Below are positions 42,876 through 53,200 of a stretch of DNA of 54,157 nucleotides, in pieces (within the stretch, counting starts at the first letter, position 1; the number at the start of each line of letters is the position of its first letter). The stretch is from Lineus longissimus (Eukaryota > Nemertea > Pilidiophora > Heteronemertea > Lineidae), in the NCBI RefSeq assembly GCF_910592395.1, contig NC_088315.1:20907219-20961375 (forward strand). Reading direction: 5' to 3'. A model generated the notes under the pieces. That model worked only from the letters and a program-made list of their open reading frames with translations, made no database searches and was not told the origin of the DNA. Made by a program: the position numbers and the translations under genes.

Positions 42876-43557
42876 TTTTATTCATGCGCGGCCAAGACCT
42901 AACCGTAGTTCCTAAAAGATCATTGATCATTGGTCTTCACAGTACGCAAGTGTTGATTTAGCAGTTGTTTTGGCAAAGACATGTTTTTTGGAGTTTCTGA
43001 AACTTAAAACGCTACTCAATACGCGGCTAACAAGAAACTACGCACTTTACTGGTGTTGCCGACGTATGCGTACACTGAACTTGGAATGTGCGTCGGCCCC
43101 GCGTTGAAATGCCGTCCAGTGCCAATTTGTGCAAAATTCAACATATCTCAAAAGTTCAATGGTTGACCCTTCTTTTTTTTTTGATTTTGTGTGAAGTGTA
43201 AGCAACCAAGTTAAAACACTGTCTTTCACGGGAAAATAGTCACTGTAAGAATTATTCATGTAGAAATGTATAATATTTGGGGTTTTCCGTGATTGTCCAG
43301 CCCAATTGGCAATATTGCCATTTGGGATGGTGAACAGAGCTAGGAGAAAATGCGACGCTTATGATTTACATGTACATTGTATTTAAAGAAATAAAATGCC
43401 CGATTTAACATCCTGCAGAATCAGGGGAATCGGGCACTTGCAGTGATATACGACACAAATGGGTTGTCCTCATGCAATCACTTTGGAAACGCATTTTAAA
43501 ATAGATGTTACGTCCTGTTAATGTGGCACGTCATCATCGCGTACATTTGAGGAAAAA
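42876..43557. mobile_element. Truncated, inverted relative of the 46523-46925 MITE
   Basis: 42878-42925 and 43255-43557 are reverse-complement copies of parts of 46523-46905 (for example TTTATTCATGCGCGGCC against GGCCGCGCATGAATAAA). This copy carries about 330 bp (42925-43250) absent from the other. It lacks the GGTCTC termini, so either it is a longer parent copy with damaged ends or the other is a deletion derivative. Confidence 0.7.
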
Positions 43558-44640
43558 AGTTTCCATGTGCAGAGGGATCTTTTGCGATTTTATGAGCCTC
43601 GCATCTGTGCCATTTGAAGCTGGTCTCAATCCCCAGTTTGGCCTCAATATGTAACATACCTTCCATCTGCCAGTCGAGGTTGGGCGTAGTTGTGCGAGTG
43701 TCAATTATGCTCGTCCAAATTCTAGGCCATATAGCGAAAAAATAGCCGAGATGAACCCATTTTTTTCACATCAAATAAAGAAACTAGATGCATTTGGCTA
43801 TCTTTCGGTGGTAATGGCCTTCCCAAATCACTCATTTTGAACCAATTGGGGCCCGTTTGAAGATCGCACACATCATGCCATTTCTTGGTCAATTATTTAC
43901 CATTTTCAGGATCCAATTGGTGTCAAAGTTGGCGCCACCTATCGGTGCACTTATGAATCAAATGCTGTGAAAATGCTGTAGATATCTTTTCTGGATTCAT
44001 ACGAACCCAGAAATGTATAGATTATGGTGCCTGTGATGTATGATTAGGCCTTAGGAGGAACTGAACGACCACCTCGTGTCGGTTGCCCGGGGCCTATTAG
44101 ACGCTGCCCTTGACACTGTCCTCCGCACTGTGTTGTACGTGCCACCTATACTGATTCCGGGCGTTCGAGTACTACCGAGGATGGTTCGAATCGGCAGTTG
44201 GTATTTTCGAGGATACATTGGAGCAAAAAAGTATTAGGGTCGGACCATGACTTTTCCGATATCCTAAGCTTCAGGCTTTTTATACTCCTACGTCATATCG
44301 AGAGGTGGTGGATATTGAAAACCACTGGTGCCTAGATGCCATATAGCGAAAAAATAGTCGAGATGACCCCATGTTTTCACATCAAATAAGGAAACTAGAT
44401 GCATTTGGCTATCTGAAGGTGGTAATGGCACCTCAGTGCAACCTCAATGTGCTCATGACGTGCCTCATGACGTGACGAGAGCAAATCTCACGGGTGGGGT
44501 GGAAATCCGACATATTGCTGACATCATCGGCGCCAACAACTATTTCTTTTGACCCTGCCGGAGTCTTCCAAAACAATTGGCCTCCCTCAGACCAACTTTC
44601 GTTGATCCAAGATGGCGGCACCACTGATCACTTTCGTCCA
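43558..44640. other. Repeat-derived filler with ~95-bp direct repeats
   Basis: 43726-43819 and 44338-44430 are direct copies (GCCATATAGCGAAAAAATAG, then CTAGATGCATTTGGCTATCT) 612 bp apart. 44511-44567 matches 16112-16166, and in both places a GAGACAAGACCAC element follows within about 75 to 200 bp. No gene. Confidence 0.6.
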
Positions 44641-46499
44641 GAGACAAGACCACTAATGAATATTCATAGGTTGGAGGGTCGAGGCCTATCACTTAGACGA
44701 GTGCATGTTTTTATTCTCAAGTACATATTTGGAGAGGTATTGAAAAAATATTTGCTGTGGCAAGTCTACAGATAATATGTAAAGAGCAAGCTCTAGTGAA
44801 CTCACACAACTGTTTGACATGGGGGAGCCCCCCCCCCCCCCCCCCCCCGTCCTTCTGACATATTTAGCCAGTACATTGGGGGATGAGTCCCACAAACCCC
44901 CTCCCCGTTCTCTGAAAGTGACAGGTTTTAGTCAGTACATTGGGGGGAAGGCCCCCCCAACCCCCCCCCATTGGACTCTAAAAATAGAATTCCTTGGAGA
45001 CGCTGAACAATAAGGCCCCATAAAGAAATAGTCCCCGCCCCGGTAGCTGTCTCATATCTGCGGACAGAAGCAGCTCTTTGTGGTGAAATAATAATTGAAT
45101 TTTCACCTGCTAGCCTAGATATTTGTGTATGTTTCTTCACCAGTTAGTTAATAACGAATTTTTGTAGCTGATATTATTCTTAATTGTTTTAACGCGTTTT
45201 TTTGGATTCGTTTGGCGCCAAAATCAAGAATGGCAAATTTACGATCTTGACACTAGAGGCGCTGATGTCGTTCCGGCACGGTAGATGCTAAATCGGATGC
45301 GATTTGAGACAAGACCACAATTGATTTTTTAAGCCTTTTAGCAGTTAAATTGTCAATGTTTGACCGCGACGCATCAAATACTGCGTGCGGTTGTGACTCT
45401 TAAATTTAGATTATGTTATTCCGGACAGTCGGGCAAGTAAATGGTGAAAAATGAAATGGTGATTGACCACGGAAATTTTTTGATAATCGACAAATTAGAC
45501 AGACTTTGATATTTCCACTCTTTTCAGCCAACTGGCAGAAAAAACTCAAAACACGCCCCCTATTACCCAATTAGCAAAATTCGAAATTAATTTTTTCATC
45601 AAATAATTTCTTTATAACTCACACAACGTAGTGAGTGTAATGGTTACGTATGTATAAAGTGTAAACAAAATTCATATATCCATCATATATCCATCATTTT
45701 TGCTAATTGGGTAATAGGGGGCGTGTTTTGAGTTTTTTCTGCCAGTTGGCTGAAAAGAGTGGAAATATCAAAGTCTGTCTAATTTGTCGATTACCAAAAA
45801 ATGTCCGTGGTCAACTACCAGTTTATTTTTCACCATTTACTTGCCCGACTGTCTGGAATAACATAATCTAAATTTCAGATTCACAACCGCACGCAGTATT
45901 TGATGCGTCGCGGTCAAACATTGACAATTTAACTGCTAAGGGAGCGTCCATTATGTACGTACGCACGAAAATGCCAATTTTGAGACCCCCCCCTGTATGC
46001 ACCTTGTACGCATTGCCTCATACCCCCCCTCCCCCCTGTACGAGCGTACGCCTATAGAACCTTGAATTCCCTAGCAGACGAACAGACATAGTACCCGATT
46101 TTGCTACATTGTGGCGCCACAGTCGTATTGGCAAGTCGACTGCGCAATTTTTCTCCGACGGCGACACGCATTACCGGGAAATTAAACGGCGCTGGAAATT
46201 GCTAAAACATTGTAGTCGGGTAACATCCGAACCCAGAAGCGTATGAGTTCACACATCTTGTGAAGAACAAGTATGATTATCCAAATAAGAATAAGAAAGA
46301 GGAGAAGATTATTATGATAATATTTATTTTTTATTTGTCCAAAAAATGGTTCTTGGGTTGCGTACGTACGCAAGACCATTCACCCCCCCCCTGTACGCAT
46401 AGTGTACGGATTTCATAGACCCCCTCGTCCCCCCTCAGTGCGTACGAACTTAATGGAAGCTCCCTAAAAGGCTTAAAAAATCAATTGTGGTCTTGTCTC
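44641..46499. mobile_element. Composite foldback element of the GAGACAAGACCAC family
   Basis: Starts GAGACAAGACCACTAATG (44641) and ends TTGTGGTCTTGTCTC (46499). Inside, 45306-45615 is an inverted copy of the right half and 45697-46499 the forward copy, making a palindrome with arms of about 300 bp. The forward arm is interrupted by a 525-bp MITE. Flanking bases TCCA and TCCG are a possible but imperfect 4-bp duplication. Near the left part, 44824-44848 is a C homopolymer. Only short frames, no transposase. Confidence 0.7.
45940..46464. mobile_element. 525-bp PIF/Harbinger-type MITE with TAA target duplication
   Basis: Terminal inverted repeats GGGAGCGTCCATTATGTACG and, reverse-complemented on the right, GGGAGCTTCCATTAAGTTCG. 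Flanked by TAA on both sides (45937-45939 and 46465-46467). The empty site is present in the related copies (GCTAAAAGGC at about 16777 and the inverted copy near 45340), proving an insertion. A 3-bp TAA/TTA duplication is diagnostic of PIF/Harbinger. The interior has repeated CCCCCCTGTACG blocks and CGTACG palindromes, with no transposase. Confidence 0.85.
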
Positions 46500-46522
46500 T
46501 CCGCACTTTCGTCCACAGTTTA

Positions 46523-46925
46523 GGTCTCGTTAGGGAGTTTTCCCCAAATGTACGCGATGACGACGTGCCCCATTGACAGGACGTAACATATATTTTAAAA
46601 TGTGTTTCCAAAGTGAATGCATGAGAACAACCCATTTGTGTCGTATATCACTGGAAACGCCCGATTCCCCTGATTCTGCAGGATGTTAAATCGGGCATTT
46701 TATTTCTTTAAATAAACCATAAGCGTCGCATTTGCTCCTAGCTCTGTTCACCATCCCAATTGGCAATATTGCCAATTGGGCCGGACAACGACACGAAAAA
46801 CCCTAAATATTATACATTTCTTCTTACTGTAAGGACCGAGAAATAATGATTTTAAGAACTACGGTGACTGGTGGGGGGGGGGGGGGGCCGCGCATGAATA
46901 AAAAAAACAACTCCCTAATGAGACC
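46523..46925. mobile_element. 403-bp MITE with GGTCTC termini and TTA target duplication
   Basis: Left end GGTCTCGTTAGGGAGTTTT; right end, reverse-complemented, GGTCTCATTAGGGAGTTGTT. Flanked by TTA (46520-46522 and 46926-46928). Contains a G homopolymer at 46873-46887. The 3-bp TTA duplication suggests PIF/Harbinger, but the termini differ from the neighbouring 525-bp element, so this is a separate family. Confidence 0.75.
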
Positions 46926-46936
46926 TTACACCTTCC

Positions 46937-47134
46937 GAGACAAGACCACAATTGACTTTTTAAGCCTTTTAGCAGTTAAATTGTCAATGTTTGACCGCGA
47001 CGCATCAAATACTGCGTGGGGTTGTGAATCTGAAATTTTGATGAGATATTCCGGACAGTCGGGCAAGTAAATGGTGAAAAATAAACTGGTAGTTGACCAC
47101 GGAAATTTTTTGATAATCGACAAATTAGACAGAC
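46937..47134. mobile_element. Truncated GAGACAAGACCAC element at the satellite border
   Basis: Begins GAGACAAGACCACAATTGAC and follows the inverted right half of the family (compare 45306-45503) at high identity to GACAAATTAGACAGAC. Homology stops abruptly at 47134. Thirteen bases later the 15-bp satellite begins. Confidence 0.85.
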
Positions 47135-47147
47135 AGGGAGCTCCACA

Positions 47148-50100
47148 TCCACTAAAGCTACTAACCCTAAGGCTACTAACCCTAAAGCTACTCACCCTAA
47201 GGCTACTAACCCTAAAGCTACTTACCCTAAAGCTACTAACCCTAAGGCTACTAACCATAAAGCTTCTAACCCTAGAGCTACTAACCCTAAGGCTACTAAC
47301 CCTAGAGCTACTAACCCTAGGGCTACTAACCCTAAAGCTACTAACCCTAGGGCTACTAACCCTAGACCAACTAACCCTAGACCAACTAACCCTAGGGCAA
47401 CTAACCCTAGGGCAACTAACCCTAGGGCAACTAACCCTAGGGCAACTAACCCTAGGGCAACTAACCCTAGACCAACTAACCCTAGACCAACTAACCCTAG
47501 ACCAACTAACCCTAGACCAACTAACCCTAGACCAACTAACCCTAGACCAACTAACCCTAGACCAACTAACCCTAGACCAACTAACCCTAGACCAACTAAC
47601 CCTAGTCCAACTAACCCTAGGGCAACTAACCCTAGGGCAACTAACCCTACGGCAACTAACCCTAGGGCAACTAACCCTAGACCAACTAACCCTAGACCAA
47701 CTAACCCTAGGGCAACTAACCCTAGGGCAACTAACCCTAGGGCAACTAACCCTAGGGCAACTAACCCTAGACCAACTAACCCTAGGGCAACTAACCCTAG
47801 GGCAACTAACCCTAGGGCAACTAACTCTAGGGCAACTAACCCTAGGGCAACTAACCCTAGACCAACTAACCCTAGGGCAACTAACCCTAGACCAACTAAC
47901 CCTAGGGCAACTAACCCTAGGGCAACTAACCCTAGGGCAACTAACCCTAGGGCAACTAACCCTAGGGCAACTAACCCTAGGGCAACTAACCCTAGGGCAA
48001 CTAACCCTAGGGCAACTAACCCTAGTCCAACTAACCCTAGACCAACTAACCCTAGGGCAACTAACCCTAGGGCAACTAACCCTAGGGCAACTAACCCTAG
48101 GGCAACTAACCCTAGGGCAACTAACCCTAGGGCAACTAACCCTAGGACAACTAACCCTAGGGCAACTAACCCTAGGGCAACTAACCCTAGACCAACTAAC
48201 CCTAGACCAACTAACCCTAGTCCAACTAACCCTAGGGCAACTAACCCTACGGCAACTAACCCTAAGGCAACTAACCCTAGGGCAACTAACCCTAGGGCAA
48301 CTAACCCTAAACCAACTAACCCTAGGGCAACTAACCCTAGACCAACTAACCCTAGGGCAACTAACCCTAGTCCAACTAACCCTAGGGCTACTAACCCTAG
48401 GGCAACTAACCCTAGGGCAACTAACCCTAGGGCAACTAACCCTAGGGCAACTAACCCTAGGGCAACTAACCCTAGGGCAACTAACCCTAGGGCAACTAAC
48501 CCTAGGGCAACTAACCCTAGGGCAACTAACCCTAGACCAACTAACCCTAGGGCAACTAACCCTAGTCCAACTAACCCTAGGGCAACTAACCCTAGGGCAA
48601 CTAACCCTAAGGCAACTAACCCTAGGGCAACTAACCCTAGGGCAACTAACCCTAGACCAACTAACCCTAGACCAACTAACCCTAGACCAACTAACCCTAG
48701 GGCAACTAACCCTAGGGCTACTAACCCTAGACCAACTAACCCTAGGGCAACTAACCCTAGGGCAACTAACCCTAGACCAACTAACCCTAGACCAACTAAC
48801 CCTAGGGCAACTAACCCTAGGGCAACTAACCCTAAACCAACTAACCCTAGGGCAACTAACCCTAAACCAACTAACCCTAGGGCAACTAACCCTAGACCAA
48901 CTAACCCTAGGGCAACTAACCCTAGACCAACTAACCCTAGTCCAACTAACCCTAGGGCAACTAACCCTAGTCCAACTAACCCTAGCCCAACTAACCCTAG
49001 GGCAACTAACCCTAGGGCAACTTACCCTAGGGCAACTAACCCTAGGGCAACTAACCCTAGGGCAACTAACCCTAGGGCAACTAACCCTAAGGCAACTAAC
49101 CCTAGGGCAACTAACACTAGGGCAACTAACCCTAGACCAACTAACCCTAGACCAACTAACCCTAGACCAACTAACCCTAGACCAACTAACCCTAGACCAA
49201 CTAACCCTAGACCAACTAACCCTAGACCAACTAACCCTAGGGCAACTAATCCTAGTCCAACTAACCCTTGGGCAACTAACCCTAGACCAACTAACCCTAG
49301 GGCAACTAACCCTAGGGCAACTAACCCTAGACCAACTAACCCTAGGGCAACTAACCCTAGTCCAACTAACCCTAGGGCAACTAACCCTAGGGCAACTAAC
49401 CCTAGACCAACTAACCCTAGACCAACTAACCCTAGACCAACTAACCCTAGACCAACTAACCCTAGGGTTACTAACCCTAGACCAACTAACCCTAGACCAA
49501 CTAACCCTAGACCAACTAACCCTAGACCAACTAACCCTAGACCAACTAACCCTAGACCAACTAACCCTAGACCAACTAACCCTAGTCCAACTAACCCTAG
49601 GGCAACTAACCCTAGGGCAACTAACCCTACGGCAACTAACCCTAGACCAACTAACCCTAGACCAACTAACCCTAGACCAACTAACCCTAGGGCAACTAAC
49701 CCTAGGGCAACTAACCCTAGGGCAACTAACCCTAGGGCAACTAACCCTAGACCAACTAACCCTAGGGCAACTAACCCTAGGGCAACTAACCCTAGGGCAA
49801 CTAACTCTAGGGCAACTAACCCTAGGGCAACTAACCCTAGACCAACTAACCCTAGGGCAACTAACCCTAGACCAACTAACCCTAGGGCAACTAACCCTAG
49901 GGCAACTAACCCTAGGGCAACTAACCCTAGGGCAACTAACCCTAGGGCAACTAACCCTAGGGCAACTAACCCTAGGGCAACTAACCCTAGGGCAACTAAC
50001 CCTAGGGCAACTAACCCTAGGGCAACTAACCCTAGGGCAACTAACCCTAGGGCAACTAACCCTAGGGCAACTAACCCTAGACCAACTAACCCTAGGGCAA

Positions 50101-50275
50101 CTAACCCTAGGGCAACTAACCCTAGGGCAACTAACTCTAGGGCAACTAACCCTAGGGCAACTAACCCTAGACCAACTAACCCTAGGGCAACTAACCCTAG
50201 ACCAACTAACCCTAGGGCAACTAACCCTAGGGCAACTAACCCTAGGGCAACTAACCCTAGGGCAACTAACCCTAG
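47148..50275. repeat. 15-bp telomere-like subtelomeric satellite
   Basis: About 208 head-to-tail copies of CTAACCCTAGGGCAA and close variants, in almost perfect 15-bp register. Main forms differ at bases 11-12: GG, AC or TC (CTAACCCTAGACCAA, CTAACCCTAGTCCAA). The first ~17 units (to about 47380) are more diverged and end in CTA instead of CAA. The unit carries CTAACCCTA, a C-strand telomere motif, so its telomere-like sequence is inverted relative to the terminal TTAGGG array. The 15-bp period leaves a 1080-codon frame open (LTLGQ/LTLDQ), which is not a gene. Confidence 0.97.
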
Positions 50276-50278
50276 GGG

Positions 50279-53200
50279 TTAGGGTTAGGGTTAGGGTTAG
50301 GGTTAGGGGTTAGGGTTAGGGTTAGGGTTAGGGTTAGGGTTAGGGTTAGGGTTAGGGTTAGGGTTAGGGTTAGGGTTAGGGTTAGGGTTAGGGTTAGGGT
50401 TAGGGTTAGGGTTAGGGTTAGGGTTAGGGTTAGGGTTAGGGTTAGGGTTAGGGTTAGGGTTAGGGTTAGGGTTAGGGTTAGGGTTAGGGTTAGGGTTAGG
50501 GTTAGGGTTAGGGTTAGGGTTAGGGTTAGGGTTAGGGTTAGGGTTAGGGTTAGGGTTAGGGTTAGGGTTAGGGTTAGGGTTAGGGTTAGGGTTAGGGTTA
50601 GGGTTAGGGTTAGGGTTAGGGTTAGGGTTAGGGTTAGGGTTAGGGTTAGGGTTAGGGTTAGGGTTAGGGTTAGGGTTAGGGTTAGGGTTAGGGTTAGGGT
50701 TAGGGTTAGGGTTAGGGTTAGGGTTAGGGTTAGGGTTAGGGTTAGGGTTAGGGTTAGGGTTAGGGTTAGGGTTAGGGTTAGGGTTAGGGTTAGGGTTAGG
50801 GTTAGGGTTAGGGTTAGGGTTAGGGTTAGGGTTAGGGTTAGGGTTAGGGTTAGGGTTAGGGTTAGGGTTAGGGTTAGGGTTAGGGTTAGGGTTAGGGTTA
50901 GGGTTAGGGTTAGGGTTAGGGTTAGGGTTAGGGTTAGGGTTAGGGTTAGGGTTAGGGTTAGGGTTAGGGTTAGGGTTAGGGTTAGGGTTAGGGTTAGGGT
51001 TAGGGTTAGGGTTAGGGTTAGGGTTAGGGTTAGGGTTAGGGTTAGGGTTAGGGTTAGGGTTAGGGTTAGGGTTAGGGTTAGGGTTAGGGTTAGGGTTAGG
51101 GTTGGGGTTGGGGTTGGGGTTGGGGTTGGGGTTGGGGTTGGGGTTGGGGTTGGGGTTGGGGTTGGGGTTGGGGTTGGGGTTGGGGTTGGGGTTGGGGTTG
51201 GGGTTGGGGTTGGGGTTGGGGTTGGGGTTGGGGTTGGGGTTGGGGTTGGGGTTGGGGTTGGGGTTGGGGTTGGGGTTGGGGTTGGGGTTGGGGTTGGGGT
51301 TGGGGTTGGGGTTGGGGTTGGGGTTAGGGTTAGGGTTAGGGTTAGGGTTAGGGTTAGGGTTAGGGTTAGGGTTAGGGTTAGGGTTAGGGTTAGGGTTAGG
51401 GTTAGGGTTAGGGTTAGGGTTAGGGTTAGGGTTAGGGTTAGGGTTAGGGTTAGGGTTAGGGTTAGGGTTAGGGTTAGGGTTAGGGTTAGGGTTAGGGTTA
51501 GGGTTAGGGTTAGGGTTAGGGTTAGGGTTAGGGTTAGGGTTAGGGTTAGGGTTAGGGTTAGGGTTAGGGTTAGGGTTAGGGTTAGGGTTAGGGTTAGGGT
51601 TAGGGTTAGGGTTAGGGTTAGGGTTAGGGTTAGGGTTAGGGTTAGGGTTAGGGTTAGGGTTAGGGTTAGGGTTAGGGTTAGGGTTAGGGTTAGGGTTAGG
51701 GTTAGGGTTAGGGTTAGGGTTAGGGTTAGGGTTAGGGTTAGGGTTAGGGTTAGGGTTAGGGTTAGGGTTAGGGTTAGGGTTAGGGTTAGGGTTAGGGTTA
51801 GGGTTAGGGTTAGGGTTAGGGTTAGGGTTAGGGTTAGGGTTAGGGTTAGGGTTAGGGTTAGGGTTAGGGTTAGGGTTAGGGTTAGGGTTAGGGTTAGGGT
51901 TAGGGTTAGGGTTAGGGTTAGGGTTAGGGTTAGGGTTAGGGTTAGGGTTAGGGTTAGGGTTAGGGTTAGGGTTAGGGTTAGGGTTAGGGTTAGGGTTAGG
52001 GTTAGGGTTAGGGTTAGGGTTAGGGTTAGGGTTAGGGTTAGGGTTAGGGTTAGGGTTAGGGTTAGGGTTAGGGTTAGGGTTAGGGTTAGGGTTAGGGTTA
52101 GGGTTAGGGTTAGGGTTAGGGTTAGGGTTAGGGTTAGGGTTAGGGTTAGGGTTAGGGTTAGGGTTAGGGTTAGGGTTAGGGTTAGGGTTAGGGTTAGGGT
52201 TAGGGTTAGGGTTAGGGTTAGGGTTAGGGTTAGGGTTAGGGTTAGGGTTAGGGTTAGGGTTAGGGTTAGGGTTAGGGTTAGGGTTAGGGTTAGGGTTAGG
52301 GTTAGGGTTAGGGTTAGGGTTAGGGTTAGGGTTAGGGTTAGGGTTAGGGTTAGGGTTAGGGTTAGGGTTAGGGTTAGGGTTAGGGTTAGGGTTAGGGTTA
52401 GGGTTAGGGTTAGGGTTAGGGTTAGGGTTAGGGTTAGGGTTAGGGTTAGGGTTAGGGTTAGGGTTAGGGTTAGGGTTAGGGTTAGGGTTAGGGTTAGGGT
52501 TAGGGTTAGGGTTAGGGTTAGGGTTAGGGTTAGGGTTAGGGTTAGGGTTAGGGTTAGGGTTAGGGTTAGGGTTAGGGTTAGGGTTAGGGTTAGGGTTAGG
52601 GTTAGGGTTAGGGTTAGGGTTAGGGTTAGGGTTAGGGTTAGGGTTAGGGTTAGGGTTAGGGTTAGGGTTAGGGTTAGGGTTAGGGTTAGGGTTAGGGTTA
52701 GGGTTAGGGTTAGGGTTAGGGTTAGGGTTAGGGTTAGGGTTAGGGTTAGGGTTAGGGTTAGGGTTAGGGTTAGGGTTAGGGTTAGGGTTAGGGTTAGGGT
52801 TAGGGTTAGGGTTAGGGTTAGGGTTAGGGTTAGGGTTAGGGTTAGGGTTAGGGTTAGGGTTAGGGTTAGGGTTAGGGTTAGGGTTAGGGTTAGGGTTAGG
52901 GTTAGGGTTAGGGTTAGGGTTAGGGTTAGGGTTAGGGTTAGGGTTAGGGTTAGGGTTAGGGTTAGGGTTAGGGTTAGGGTTAGGGTTAGGGTTAGGGTTA
53001 GGGTTAGGGTTAGGGTTAGGGTTAGGGTTAGGGTTAGGGTTAGGGTTAGGGTTAGGGTTAGGGTTAGGGTTAGGGTTAGGGTTAGGGTTAGGGTTAGGGT
53101 TAGGGTTAGGGTTAGGGTTAGGGTTAGGGTTAGGGTTAGGGTTAGGGTTAGGGTTAGGGTTAGGGTTAGGGTTAGGGTTAGGGTTAGGGTTAGGGTTAGG

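Noticed and set aside
47071-50313. 1080-codon open frame with LTLGQ/LTLDQ pentapeptide repeats
   Set aside because: It is the 15-bp satellite read in a phase without stops; it starts inside a truncated mobile element and other phases are also open. No gene signal.
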